Both the position numbers and the translations under genes were made by a program. From Calditrichota bacterium (GTDB lineage: Bacteria > Calditrichota > Calditrichia > Calditrichales > J004): a stretch of DNA of 64,000 nt. A model generated the notes under the pieces. The model had not been told where the DNA came from. It was given only the letters and a program-made list of their open reading frames with translations, and searched no databases. Below are positions 26,246 to 34,903 of the stretch, piece after piece. Positions within the stretch are counted from its first letter, which is position 1; every line of letters begins with the position of its first letter. The stretch is from contig JABFGF010000002.1 of the NCBI GenBank assembly GCA_013112635.1, positions 558,001 through 622,000 of the forward strand, written 5' to 3'.

Positions 26246-28555
26246 ATGAAAATCCTGCTTCTTTTATTTTTATTAATCTCATCACAATTGTTTTCTCAGG
26301 AAAATGGCAACGCCACCATCAGCGGTTTTGTTTTTGAAGAGGCAAGTTATGAAGCCTTGATTGGCGCAAATGTTTACCTGGAAAACCAGCCCTTAGGCGG
26401 CAGCACAAATAACAGCGGTTACTATGTTATCACAAATATACCGGCCGGAAAAGTTACGCTGGTTGTTTCTTTTTTGGGCTACAAAACCCACAGGCAAAAT
26501 GTGGACATTAAAAAAGTTGAAAACCTGAAAATAAATATTGTCCTCAAACAGGATTTGCTGGAATCGGAGACGATTGTAGTTACAGCAGATTCCATTCCAA
26601 TTGCTGATCAACTTTTTGAAAAACAAATCTCAACCCTAAAACTTTCTTCAAGGCAAATTAATTCAATCCCTCAAATTGCGGAAGCTGACCTTTTAAGATC
26701 ATTGCAAACCCTGCCCGGTATTTTGCCCTTATCCGATTTTTCTTCTGCTCTTTATATTCGCGGAGGCACTCCGGATCAAAACCTTTACCTGATTGATGGT
26801 ACGGATGTTTACAATCCTGAACATGCATTTGGACTTTTTTCAACTTTTAACACCGACGCCATAAAGCAAGTGGATTTATCCAAAGGTGGGTTTAGCGCCG
26901 AAAAAGGTGGCCGTCTCTCCTCAATCATCGATGTTACAAATATTGATGGTAACCGGAAAAACTTTCAGGGCAAAGCCGGGATCAGTCTGCTTTCTGCACG
27001 GACAACTCTGCAAACTCCTTTAGGCGATTATGGCTCTTTGTCCGGCTCCATCCGGCGAACTTACTTTGACCAGACCATAGCCAGGGCCATTGATGATATT
27101 CCCGATTATTATTTTTATGACGGTAACTTAAAAGCATTTTTTGATATTGATGGCAATAACAATTTAACCATCAGCGGTTATGGCGGCCGCGATTTGCTGG
27201 ATATCGTTTTCAACAGCAACGCCTCGGGTGATTTGGGTTTTAAATATGATTGGGGCAACCAAACCGGAAGTATAAAATGGGCCCATATTTTTAATCCCAG
27301 GTTGTTTGCAAATTTTTGGGTCACTGCCAGCCGTTTCTCTTCTTTTTTAAATTTTGAAGGATTTGAAGCCAAAGAAGAAAATATTCTAAATGACATCACG
27401 CTCAAAGGAAATCTTGAATATCATCACTCAAACACTTTAAACACCAATTTTGGTTTTGAGCAGAAAAATTTTGACGTACGCTATCTTTCTCTAGCACCCG
27501 GGCGCGACGTAATTGTAAAGACAAAACGCGAACATTATGTGGCATATCTGCAATCCAATTGGCAGCCAAGCCCTTTGTGGGATTTGGAAGCGGGCTTACG
27601 TTTTAACTTTTTTAATGCCGACAGCAATTTCTTTGATATTGCACCACGTTTTGCCGCTAAATATAGAATCGATGATAAAAGTACTATAAAGTTTTCAACG
27701 GGACTTTATCATCAATACCTGCACCGTATTCCACGATTCCTGATTGCAGATATCTGGACCACATCCAGCAAAAAGCTGAGGCCGTCAACCAGCGTTCATT
27801 ATATTTTGGGATATCAGCGCGAGTTACCGGGACAGTTTCAATTGGAAGTTGAGGCCTATCATAAATCTTATAAGGATATTTATTCTTTTGACCAAAATTT
27901 CCTTACCGAGCTCCAGGCTTCTTATTTTAATGAGGATGAGGAACCTGTTTTTACATCCGGTGCGCCTTTATTAAACAGAGGCGACGGAATTACAAGTGGT
28001 TTTGAAATTTTATTGCGTAAAGAGAGCGGGCTTGTAACAGGTTGGGCCGGATATTCCATTGCTGAAACAGAGTACACAATTAAAGATATTAATCAGGGGC
28101 GCTCGTTTAAACCACGGCATGACCGAACGCACACAGTAAATTTAATTACAAATGTTGATTTGGATAATTTATTTTCACAAACGGTAACAAGAGATAGCAG
28201 CCGTTGGGGACTAGGCGTAAATTTTGTTTATTCCACAGGACAACCTATTACCGAACCAGGATCGGCATATTATATAGCGTCTTCACCTGATGCACCTTTT
28301 CGCGATGTGGCATTTGCGCCAACAAAAATAAATCAAATTCGCTTGCCGGACTATGCACGTTTAGATGTAAGTGTAACCTGGACTCTGCAATATGAAACCT
28401 GGAAAATGGCGCCGTATATACAAATTTTTAATATTGGCAATCGACAAAATGTATGGTTTGCCACATATGGTTTTGATGAAGACTTTATACCGGAATTGGA
28501 AGAACAATACATGTTTCCTCTTCTGCCAACATTTGGTGTTAATTTTGAATTCTAA
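26246..28555 (+). CDS. TonB-dependent outer-membrane receptor with carboxypeptidase-like N-domain
   Basis: A 769-residue outer-membrane receptor. Signal peptide (MKILLLLFLLISSQLFSQ), then a CarboxypepD_reg-like beta-sandwich (GNATISGFVFEEASYEALIG ... GYYVITNIPAGKVTL) at about 20-110, a plug domain (SLQTLPGILPLSDFSSALYIRGG, LIDGTDVYNP, FSAEKGGRLSSIIDV) at about 130-250, and a 22-stranded barrel ending in FGVNFEF with a terminal Phe. This is the FCB-type receptor built for energy-dependent uptake. The following gene is a DUF4249-type lipoprotein, the usual companion. The substrate is not evident; no SusD gene is present. Confidence 0.92.
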   Translation: MKILLLLFLLISSQLFSQENGNATISGFVFEEASYEALIGANVYLENQPLGGSTNNSGYYVITNIPAGKVTLVVSFLGYKTHRQNVDIKKVENLKINIVLKQDLLESETIVVTADSIPIADQLFEKQISTLKLSSRQINSIPQIAEADLLRSLQTLPGILPLSDFSSALYIRGGTPDQNLYLIDGTDVYNPEHAFGLFSTFNTDAIKQVDLSKGGFSAEKGGRLSSIIDVTNIDGNRKNFQGKAGISLLSARTTLQTPLGDYGSLSGSIRRTYFDQTIARAIDDIPDYYFYDGNLKAFFDIDGNNNLTISGYGGRDLLDIVFNSNASGDLGFKYDWGNQTGSIKWAHIFNPRLFANFWVTASRFSSFLNFEGFEAKEENILNDITLKGNLEYHHSNTLNTNFGFEQKNFDVRYLSLAPGRDVIVKTKREHYVAYLQSNWQPSPLWDLEAGLRFNFFNADSNFFDIAPRFAAKYRIDDKSTIKFSTGLYHQYLHRIPRFLIADIWTTSSKKLRPSTSVHYILGYQRELPGQFQLEVEAYHKSYKDIYSFDQNFLTELQASYFNEDEEPVFTSGAPLLNRGDGITSGFEILLRKESGLVTGWAGYSIAETEYTIKDINQGRSFKPRHDRTHTVNLITNVDLDNLFSQTVTRDSSRWGLGVNFVYSTGQPITEPGSAYYIASSPDAPFRDVAFAPTKINQIRLPDYARLDVSVTWTLQYETWKMAPYIQIFNIGNRQNVWFATYGFDEDFIPELEEQYMFPLLPTFGVNFEF

Positions 28556-28573
28556 TTTGGATTGGAGAATTAA

Positions 28574-29491
28574 TTGAAAAAAGTAATTATATTTTTAATA
28601 ACTACTGTTCTCATCCTCTCCTGTGGTGAAGGTGTTGTTAAAGTTGAAAATGTAAGTTATGAGCCTAAAATAATGGTTGAGGGTTTTCTTGTACCCGGTA
28701 AGAAAGTTGAAAAAATCCGAATTATGAGAAATTTTAAACTTAACCAAAGCGTGGACATCCTTGATGCAATTGTTAACCCATTAGAAACAGAAGTAACACT
28801 AAAGGACGAGCAAAGCGGGTTGCTTTATCCTTTGTCCCTCCATATCCCGGATTCAATTCAAGATATTAATGGCTATTACTTTGAATACAATGGCAGCGAT
28901 CTTTCAATTAGGCATGAAAATTCCTATACCCTTGAAGTAAAGACAGAAATCGATGGGCAGCAACTTTGGACAAAATCCACAACAACAGTTCCTCCCGCCG
29001 GGTTCAGCATAAAAAATGTTAATTTTGACAGCCTTAAATTTGGCCAGCAAAAAGGTGATGGCAATTTTGAAAATTTCGAGCTCACCATTGAACGGGCCGA
29101 AGGTTTAACTTTCTATGTGAGAACTGTCCGTGCCATGGATAATGACTCGTTAAGTTTTATTCGAAACCATCTGGTCGCGGAGTTTAAGCAAGAAGACTTT
29201 GAAGAACGGAAAGACGATTTTTCTTACAATGCCCGATGGATACAAAATACACCGGATTATCCCGGTGAAAGTATCATCCGCTTATTTTGGGTACATTTTT
29301 TCTTTTATTCAGAATATGAAGTTATCGTTTATGCTGCGGATGAAAATTACAGGGAGTTTTTACAAACCTATTCACGCGTACAGGAGTTTGACGGAAATTT
29401 CCATGAAGCAAAATTTAACTTTGAAGGTGATGGGATTGGTGTATTTGGCTCAGTTGTACCGGATACTGTTTATATAAAGGTGACTCGCTAA
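28574..29491 (+). CDS. DUF4249-like lipoprotein paired with TonB receptor
   Basis: A 305-residue lipoprotein (FLITTVLILSC, lipidated Cys17). The start is a TTG with GGAGA upstream at 28563-28568, 18 bases after the receptor stop, so translation is probably coupled. The body matches the DUF4249 pattern: YEPKIMVEGFLVPGKKVEKIRI, then a beta-sandwich with YTLEVKTEIDGQQLWTKSTT and a C-terminal FDGNFHEAKFNFEGDGIGVFGSV. DUF4249 proteins almost always accompany TonB-dependent receptors and probably act as surface-exposed accessory proteins. It completes a two-gene uptake operon. Confidence 0.85.
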   Translation: MKKVIIFLITTVLILSCGEGVVKVENVSYEPKIMVEGFLVPGKKVEKIRIMRNFKLNQSVDILDAIVNPLETEVTLKDEQSGLLYPLSLHIPDSIQDINGYYFEYNGSDLSIRHENSYTLEVKTEIDGQQLWTKSTTTVPPAGFSIKNVNFDSLKFGQQKGDGNFENFELTIERAEGLTFYVRTVRAMDNDSLSFIRNHLVAEFKQEDFEERKDDFSYNARWIQNTPDYPGESIIRLFWVHFFFYSEYEVIVYAADENYREFLQTYSRVQEFDGNFHEAKFNFEGDGIGVFGSVVPDTVYIKVTR

Positions 29492-29792
29492 AACTTAAAA
29501 CTATACTTATTTTATTGTAATTGATCAGAAAATTACCATTTTTGATTTTTGTGTTTACTTTTCATCACGTAGTGTGTTTATGATTTTAAGTTAATTTAAA
29601 ATCTTTATTCCCCCCGAAACATTAATCTTTACTCGTTTTTCATTTTCTTTAAACCCAAAAAAATGAACCCAAAATTGCAGCTTTCAGCCCACATTCATAT
29701 TTAAAAATAATATTAACACCACGACTATTATTATATAGGGGAAATATTTTGGAGGCCATGAACTGAATTCATAAGACAGGGAGGAATTCATC
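29492..29792. other. intergenic region with a two-codon mini-ORF
   Basis: About 300 AT-rich bases. Just before the next gene, a GGAGG-led ATG-AAC-TGA mini-ORF (29758-29766) is followed by a second GGGAGG and two copies of GAATTCAT (29765-29772 and 29784-29791). No hairpin with a T-run was found after the DUF4249 gene. Confidence 0.4.
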
Positions 29793-31031
29793 ATGGAAAA
29801 AATTTTAACTTTATACAGGAAGCTGGCAATTTTGCTTTATTGCCTCGGTGAGTTCTTTTTTAACCCACTGCTTGCCGGGCAGGATATTTTTGTCGATTAC
29901 TTCACATTTCAATCTTCCGATGTTGGCAAAACTCATCTCGAGCTCTATTTTTCTTTAAATAATTCAAAAATCCAATTTATTGCAGATGGCAAAGAATATA
30001 CAGCGTCTGTTTCTTCCTCTTTATATATATTTAATGATCTGGATCAACTTGTAAAAAAACAATCGCTTGATCATGAGCTGGTCTGCGATTCATTTAATAA
30101 AACAATAAACTCATCCATTACTAATTATTTTAAATTTAAACTGGATATTAATCCGGCTACTTATAAAGCCATATTGGTAATCGAAGACAAAAATAAAAAC
30201 TCGTCTGTAAACCATAAAATGAGTTTATCAATACCTGATTATTGGAAAGACTTTGCTTTGAGCAGCCCACAAATTTTTACATCGCAGGAAGATTATAAAA
30301 TACCCAATATTAACCACACTGTCTTCCATACGATGCCTCAATTAAAACTGTACTATGAGTCTTATAATTTGGAAATTGATGTTTATTCACAAAACCTTAC
30401 AGTTGAATATCTATTAAAAAATGAATCCGGCCATGTCTTTCAAAAACAGACTCAGATAGTTCCGGTAAACCAAATAAAGTCGGGCTTTAAAACAACTTTT
30501 TCGGTGGAACACCTGCCTGGTGGTAATTATTCATTACAAATCATTCAAAAAAACAATAATAATACGGCATCCTCAAACATTCCATTTACATTGATCCAAT
30601 CCCCAACAAAGATTGCCCTGCGGAAATATGACAGGGTATTAGATGAATTGCAATATATTGCCAATACCAAAGATTTAGAAACTTTGAGGAAGCTGGACTT
30701 GAATAAACGGCAGGAAGGGATCGATTCCTTTTGGAAAAGATATGATCCAACACCTTTGACTAAAGAAAATGAACTTAAAAATGAATACTATACCCGAATC
30801 GTGCAAGCCAATAAAACTTTTTCTTTAAAACAACTTTCTGGGTTTGAAACAGATTTTGGTATGATTTTAGTTTTGTTTGGTAAACCGGACAAAATATCGG
30901 GGAGTGCTCCAACGCAAGTATGGCACTACAATGATTTAAATCTAAAGTTTACATTTATTAGTATTGATGAGAGAACTGCTTTTAACCTTGTTGACAGAGG
31001 ACAGGTTTTTGCAGATTATATGCCGAGGTAG
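29793..31031 (+). CDS. GWxTD-domain exported protein
   Basis: A 412-residue protein with an N-terminal hydrophobic signal (LAILLYCLGEFFFNPLLAG). Residues about 30-280 are beta-rich. The C-terminal 130 residues match the GWxTD domain: LQYIANTKDLETLRKLDLNKR, FWKRYDPTPLTKENELKNEYYTR, then GFETDFGMILVLFGKPDKI and VWHYNDL. In this copy the diagnostic G-W-x-T-D reads SGFETDFG. The domain is common in Acidobacteria and the FCB group; function unknown, probably periplasmic. GGGAGG precedes the ATG. It has its own terminator. Confidence 0.82.
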   Translation: MEKILTLYRKLAILLYCLGEFFFNPLLAGQDIFVDYFTFQSSDVGKTHLELYFSLNNSKIQFIADGKEYTASVSSSLYIFNDLDQLVKKQSLDHELVCDSFNKTINSSITNYFKFKLDINPATYKAILVIEDKNKNSSVNHKMSLSIPDYWKDFALSSPQIFTSQEDYKIPNINHTVFHTMPQLKLYYESYNLEIDVYSQNLTVEYLLKNESGHVFQKQTQIVPVNQIKSGFKTTFSVEHLPGGNYSLQIIQKNNNNTASSNIPFTLIQSPTKIALRKYDRVLDELQYIANTKDLETLRKLDLNKRQEGIDSFWKRYDPTPLTKENELKNEYYTRIVQANKTFSLKQLSGFETDFGMILVLFGKPDKISGSAPTQVWHYNDLNLKFTFISIDERTAFNLVDRGQVFADYMPR

Positions 31032-31050
31032 AATTAAACGGTTCTTGCAT

Positions 31051-31077
31051 AAGCGGTATTATGTGCCGCTTTTTTTA
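31051..31077 (+). terminator. intrinsic terminator of the GWxTD gene
   Basis: Stem AGCGGTA/TGCCGCT (31052-31070, one G-U pair) followed by seven T's, 20 bases past the stop of the GWxTD gene. Confidence 0.9.
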
Positions 31078-31164
31078 TATATAGTAGTGTCTTGTTTATA
31101 ACGTATTCAATTGATTAAATTGTTAAAACAAAGATAATTTATTCAATTAAAAATAAAGGCTGAA

Positions 31165-31674
31165 ATGAAAGATTATTTAAACCGCTTTTACAATTACATT
31201 TTAAATTTTGAAAATGAACTAGCTGACTTTGATCCAGATTTAGCCAAAACAAAACCAGCAGCAGAAAAATGGTCTCCGAATGAAATTTTAGGACATTTGA
31301 TTGATTCTGCAATAAACAATCACCGTCGCTTTATTTTGATGCAGTTGCAGGATAATATGAATTTTGACGGTTATGACCATCTTAACTGGGTTGAACTGAA
31401 CGGATACAATAAAAAAGACTGGAGCGATATTCTTGATACCTGGGTAACTTTTAATACAAACATTATCGAAACCCTGGAAGAAATCCCCCAACAAGCCTGG
31501 AAAAAAGAATTTACTGATCATACGCTGGATAAAATTGCATGGCAATCACTGCCTGGTTCCAAGGCAGCAACAATGGAATATTTAGTTAAAGATTATTTCG
31601 GTCATCTGGTTCATCATTTAAAGCAGGTTTATGCTTTGGGAAATTTAGCGTTTCCAATGCAAAATTCGTATTAA
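31165..31674 (+). CDS. DinB-like four-helix metal-binding protein
   Basis: A 169-residue four-helix protein of the DinB/YfiT superfamily (unrelated to the polymerase). The expected metal-binding His residues are in ILGHLIDSAINNHRRF and DYFGHLVHHLKQ; the start KPAAEKWSPNEILGHLIDS is the typical motif. Members include thiol S-transferases and damage-inducible proteins of unclear activity. It is a separate gene about 130 bases after a terminator and about 80 bases before the glycosyltransferase. Confidence 0.88.
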   Translation: MKDYLNRFYNYILNFENELADFDPDLAKTKPAAEKWSPNEILGHLIDSAINNHRRFILMQLQDNMNFDGYDHLNWVELNGYNKKDWSDILDTWVTFNTNIIETLEEIPQQAWKKEFTDHTLDKIAWQSLPGSKAATMEYLVKDYFGHLVHHLKQVYALGNLAFPMQNSY

Positions 31675-31752
31675 CAATAGATGAATTTATTCCGAATTAC
31701 TAAAATGCTTCAATATTAGATTAAAGAGCTAAAACATAAACAGGGATTTTTT

Positions 31753-33030
31753 ATGCGAATTGGAATTATAATAGGCAGAATTGGTGATGTAGACGGTGTG
31801 GCGCTTGAGACTGAAAAATGGATTAAAATTTTACACGATCTTAAACATGAAGTTTTTGTTTTATCAGGTCGATTTACAAAACCAATAATCGATGCTGATC
31901 ATGAAACCATTATCCCCAACATGTCTTTCTTTTCTCCGAATTGTGAGTGGGAACAGAACAGGGCTTTTTTCTTTCCGCCGGATGACCCAGATGAATTGTT
32001 GACACATTTGCACTCCACTTCGGATGGTTTGGCAATACGCATGTTTAAATGGGTTATGCAAAACAAATTGGATATGGTTATATCTGAAAATGCTTCCGCG
32101 CTTCCTGCACATCTTTCCATGGGGATGGCCATAAAAAAACTGGTTGAAGCTACAGGAATAAAAGTAATTTGTCATGATCATGATTTTTCCTGGGAACGTG
32201 GCGATCGCTATAAAACACCTTTCCCGGAAGTTGAACAAATCATAAAAGAAACATTTCCCCTGCAGATTGAACATGCTTCACATGCTGTAATAAATACATA
32301 TGGTAAAGATTTTTTGCAGGACAATTACAATATTGACTCAATTATAGTTCCCAACGTAATGGATTTTAATGAACCTTATGGCCGGAAAGACAAATATAAC
32401 AAAAACCTGTTAAAAGATATTGGACTCAATGATGATGACATCCCGCTGTTCCAAATAACCCGTATTGTCAGGCGCAAAGGAATTGAAACAGCCATCCGTC
32501 TTGTAGAAATGCTTGACGACAAAAAAGTTAAACTGGTAATTACCGGTAGCGCTGCAGACGATGAGCGTAAAGGCTATTTTAAAGAATTGGTTGATCTGAT
32601 CAATGAAAAGAAACTAAATGAAAAAGTGATTTTTGCATACCGGAGAATTTTAAACGACCGCGGTTCCCGGCCACACGATGGAAATGTCTATTCGCTCTCC
32701 GATGCTTATGCACATTCCACGGCTTGCACTTATTTTAGCACCTATGAAGGTTTTGGCAATGCTTTTGTAGAGGCCTGCCTGGCCAAAAAACCTATTTTTG
32801 TAAATGACTACAAACCTGTTTACTGGCCGGATATTGGCTCCAAAGGGTTTAAAGCTATTATGCTTGAGGATAGTGTTTTGACCGATGCAAAAGTAAATGA
32901 GATGAACAATATTATCCACGATCCCAAGCTGCAGAAGGAAATTGGTGAGTTTAACCACCATCTTGGCCGCCTGCTTTTTTCCTATGACGTTCTGAAAGAG
33001 AAATTGGAAATCCTGCTAAGAAAAAATTGA
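31753..33030 (+). CDS. GT4-like glycosyltransferase
   Basis: A 425-residue GT-B fold enzyme with no membrane segments. The N-terminal Rossmann domain has GIIIGRIGDVDGVALETEKW (Gly-rich acceptor loop) and CHDHDFSWERGDRY; the C-terminal nucleotide-sugar domain has FQITRIVRRKGIETAIRLVE and TYFSTYEGFGNAFVEACLAK, matching the E-x7-E type donor site of GT4. Sugar and acceptor are unknown. The giant protein at 35519-39667 carries a related GT domain (NNHDFYWEGGN; QPTRILRRKAIEV). The RHS fragment begins in the same frame right after its TGA stop. Its C-terminal sequence looks complete. Confidence 0.88.
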   Translation: MRIGIIIGRIGDVDGVALETEKWIKILHDLKHEVFVLSGRFTKPIIDADHETIIPNMSFFSPNCEWEQNRAFFFPPDDPDELLTHLHSTSDGLAIRMFKWVMQNKLDMVISENASALPAHLSMGMAIKKLVEATGIKVICHDHDFSWERGDRYKTPFPEVEQIIKETFPLQIEHASHAVINTYGKDFLQDNYNIDSIIVPNVMDFNEPYGRKDKYNKNLLKDIGLNDDDIPLFQITRIVRRKGIETAIRLVEMLDDKKVKLVITGSAADDERKGYFKELVDLINEKKLNEKVIFAYRRILNDRGSRPHDGNVYSLSDAYAHSTACTYFSTYEGFGNAFVEACLAKKPIFVNDYKPVYWPDIGSKGFKAIMLEDSVLTDAKVNEMNNIIHDPKLQKEIGEFNHHLGRLLFSYDVLKEKLEILLRKN

Positions 33031-33933
33031 TTGTTTGAATTATTACACTCACCCTTCTTATATGTAAAAGACCATTTGGGCAGCATACGCCAGACCTGGA
33101 AAGACAATGGCACTATTGTGCACGGCCAGGATTATTACCCATTTGGCGAGAGTTTAAGGGAATATTTTAACGGTAACCCCATAGAGAAATACAAGTTTAC
33201 CGAGAAAGAGAGGGACACAGAAACAGGCTATGATTATTTCGGCGCCAGGTACTATGACCCCGATATTGGGCGTTGGTTGAGTGTTGATCCGCTGGCTGGA
33301 AAGTATCCTTCATTGAGCCCCTACAATTACACCGCAAATAATCCGATTAGAAATTATGATCCCGATGGAAAGGCATATTTTGATGCTATAACCGGAGATC
33401 ATATATCTACATCTGAAGCTTATAACAGATTGAAAACAGCTATTGGAAATTTTATATCAAATGAACTATATGGTACGAGTAAAATCACGGCATTAATGTT
33501 TTATAGTGAGGATCATAATTTCTACGATATTTTTGTTGATGATTTTGAAAGCTCCGGAATTGGTGGAAAGGCTTCTAATATGGGAATATATTCAGGAATA
33601 GAGGGGCAGGATATTCTGGTTGATACACGTTTTAGAGGAGAAAATAGAATAGCGTTTGAAGTAGGTGGCGGAGGAAGTGACTCAAAAATTGGCTCGAATG
33701 AAAATTTAATATTTGAAGGCCCCAGTCAAGAGCTATTAATTTCTATTGAAGCGAAATCATTAAAAGAGCTGAATAGATTCTTGAAACAAGTAGGATATAT
33801 AAGATATTACGATAAAAAAAAGGGAAAATACACTTATAAGCCAACAGAGGAAGAAAAGAAAAAAAGAGAGAAAAAAGAGAGAAAAAAAGATGATGAAAAT
33901 AGATGGAAAAAATATGATGTAGAAAATCAATAA
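33031..33933 (+). CDS. orphan RHS core C-terminus with unrecognised toxin-like tip (5'-truncated)
   Basis: The first 115 residues match the end of the RHS core: YVKDHLGSIRQTW, DYYPFGESLREYF, ETGYDYFGARYYDPDIGRWLS and NNPIRNYDPDGKAY. The large upstream RHS shell is missing, so this is a 5'-truncated cassette or pseudogene. After DPDGKAY comes a tip of about 185 residues (DAITGDHISTSEAYNRLKTA ... EGQDILVDTRFRGENRIAF) that I do not recognise, ending in a Lys/Glu-rich tail. In polymorphic toxins this position holds the toxin. It starts directly after the glycosyltransferase TGA in the same frame, with a TTG codon and no ribosome site, so expression is doubtful. The next gene is a candidate immunity protein. 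Confidence 0.72.
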   Translation: MFELLHSPFLYVKDHLGSIRQTWKDNGTIVHGQDYYPFGESLREYFNGNPIEKYKFTEKERDTETGYDYFGARYYDPDIGRWLSVDPLAGKYPSLSPYNYTANNPIRNYDPDGKAYFDAITGDHISTSEAYNRLKTAIGNFISNELYGTSKITALMFYSEDHNFYDIFVDDFESSGIGGKASNMGIYSGIEGQDILVDTRFRGENRIAFEVGGGGSDSKIGSNENLIFEGPSQELLISIEAKSLKELNRFLKQVGYIRYYDKKKGKYTYKPTEEEKKKREKKERKKDDENRWKKYDVENQ

Positions 33934-33958
33934 GTATTTATAATTAAAGGAAAATATA

Positions 33959-34357
33959 ATGTGGAATTTTCATATTTTTTTATTTGAATTGGGATTATGG
34001 TTTTTTATTGTTCTTTTAATTTTTAGATATATCAAAGGAAAAAATCATCTTAATTTTAAACAAATTTATTTTGTTAACTCTATTATTTTTTCAATATTGA
34101 TTTTATTTACAATTTCTAATCAATATTTTTCCTTTGTAGCGTACGAAACAACTAAGAGACTTTTTAAACTTCTTAATCCATATAATCTTGCGAAATCAAT
34201 AGAAACAGTTGAACTTCATTTAATGGATTCAGATCGATTATTTTTTAACTTCTTAATGGGACAATGTTTTATAATCGCATTATTATTATTTACATTTATT
34301 TTTTTTAATATTCGTCTATTAAAAAAGGAAAAGTTAAAGAACGTTAAAGAAGTATAA
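33959..34357 (+). CDS. small multi-pass membrane protein, candidate immunity protein
   Basis: A 132-residue AT-rich gene 25 bases after the RHS tip with an AAAGG ribosome site. It has three hydrophobic segments (about residues 5-24, 36-58 and 98-118) and a basic end (LLKKEKLKNVKEV). No family recognised. Immunity genes usually follow RHS/CDI toxin tips in this position, and several are membrane proteins when the toxin acts on the membrane, so a protective role is inferred from position only. Its low GC and lack of links to neighbouring genes suggest horizontal transfer. Confidence 0.6.
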   Translation: MWNFHIFLFELGLWFFIVLLIFRYIKGKNHLNFKQIYFVNSIIFSILILFTISNQYFSFVAYETTKRLFKLLNPYNLAKSIETVELHLMDSDRLFFNFLMGQCFIIALLLFTFIFFNIRLLKKEKLKNVKEV

Positions 34358-34714
34358 TTTCATCTTATTGATTTAGCAGAACTGAACAATGGAGAAATAT
34401 AGGCTTAACACATATTCTTCCAGGCTCCCGCGGAGTAGCGGCGGGCAAGCAAGACCGCCCCGATGAACCGGGGCTTTTACATAATGGGGGTTATACATTC
34501 GCCTTCGCACACCCCGATAAGGGCTAAAGCCCGGTCGGGACGTTGTATAACCAACATTCATGTAAACTTGCTTTGGGCACTTCAAAGAAAACGCGCGTTG
34601 TTCCGTCCCGGCAAAGCCGGGAACTTACAAACCCGGTAACTTCCCGGCTACGTTTTTTCAACTGGCATAGAACTCAAAAAAACACTATTTTCTATAAAAA
34701 ATATAGGAGAAAAA
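34358..34714. other. palindrome-rich, GC-rich intergenic block
   Basis: About 350 bases with no convincing gene. Stems include GCCCCG/CGGGGC (34457-34474, followed by TTTT, terminator-like for the membrane protein gene) and TCCCGGC/GCCGGGA (34606-34622). Between them lies a nested inverted-repeat element described separately. GC content is visibly higher than in the flanking genes. Confidence 0.6.
34489..34552. repeat. nested inverted-repeat element (cruciform)
   Basis: Outer arms GGTTATACA (34489-34497) and TGTATAACC (34544-34552) are perfect 9-base inverted repeats. Nested inside are CCCGA/TCGGG (34513-34517, 34535-34539) and GGGCT/AGCCC (34521-34525, 34528-34532). The size (64 bases) and nesting recall a small palindromic mobile repeat. 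No second copy was noticed in the window. Confidence 0.7.
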
Positions 34715-34903
34715 ATGGCCGAATCTGTCAAAGAAAAAGCAAAAGGCGTAATAGACAATCTGCCTGAAGATTCAACCATGGATGATATTATACATGCCCT
34801 TTATATCCAAATAAAATTTAATCATGGATTAAAACAGATTGAAGAAGGCAAAGGGATTCCACACGAAAAAGCAAAAGTGATGATGAGAAAATGGGCAAGA
34901 TAA
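34715..34903 (+). CDS. antitoxin of a ParE/RelE-type toxin-antitoxin pair
   Basis: A 62-residue acidic/basic helical protein with the pattern NLPEDSTMDDIIHALYIQIK ... GLKQIEEGKGIPHEKA ... MMRKWAR, typical of small antitoxins placed before ParE/RelE toxins. AGGAG lies 6 bases before the ATG. The last 13 bases overlap the toxin start, giving coupled translation. It presumably binds the toxin and the promoter, although no DNA-binding domain is obvious. Confidence 0.8.
   Translation: MAESVKEKAKGVIDNLPEDSTMDDIIHALYIQIKFNHGLKQIEEGKGIPHEKAKVMMRKWAR

Noticed and set aside
33028-33030. Programmed TGA read-through joining the glycosyltransferase to the RHS fragment
   Set aside because: No selenocysteine or read-through context is visible, and the RHS piece looks like a truncated cassette; kept only as a low-probability option.
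34489-34552. Possible integron attC site (GTTATAC/GTATAAC arms)
   Set aside because: The arms have the opposite orientation to the RYYYAAC...GTTRRRY layout, no integrase gene is present and the cassettes lack paired attC sites.
34543-34767. 74-codon frame in the palindrome-rich block
   Set aside because: Composition is basic and irregular, it contains the hairpin sequences, and it overlaps the antitoxin gene.
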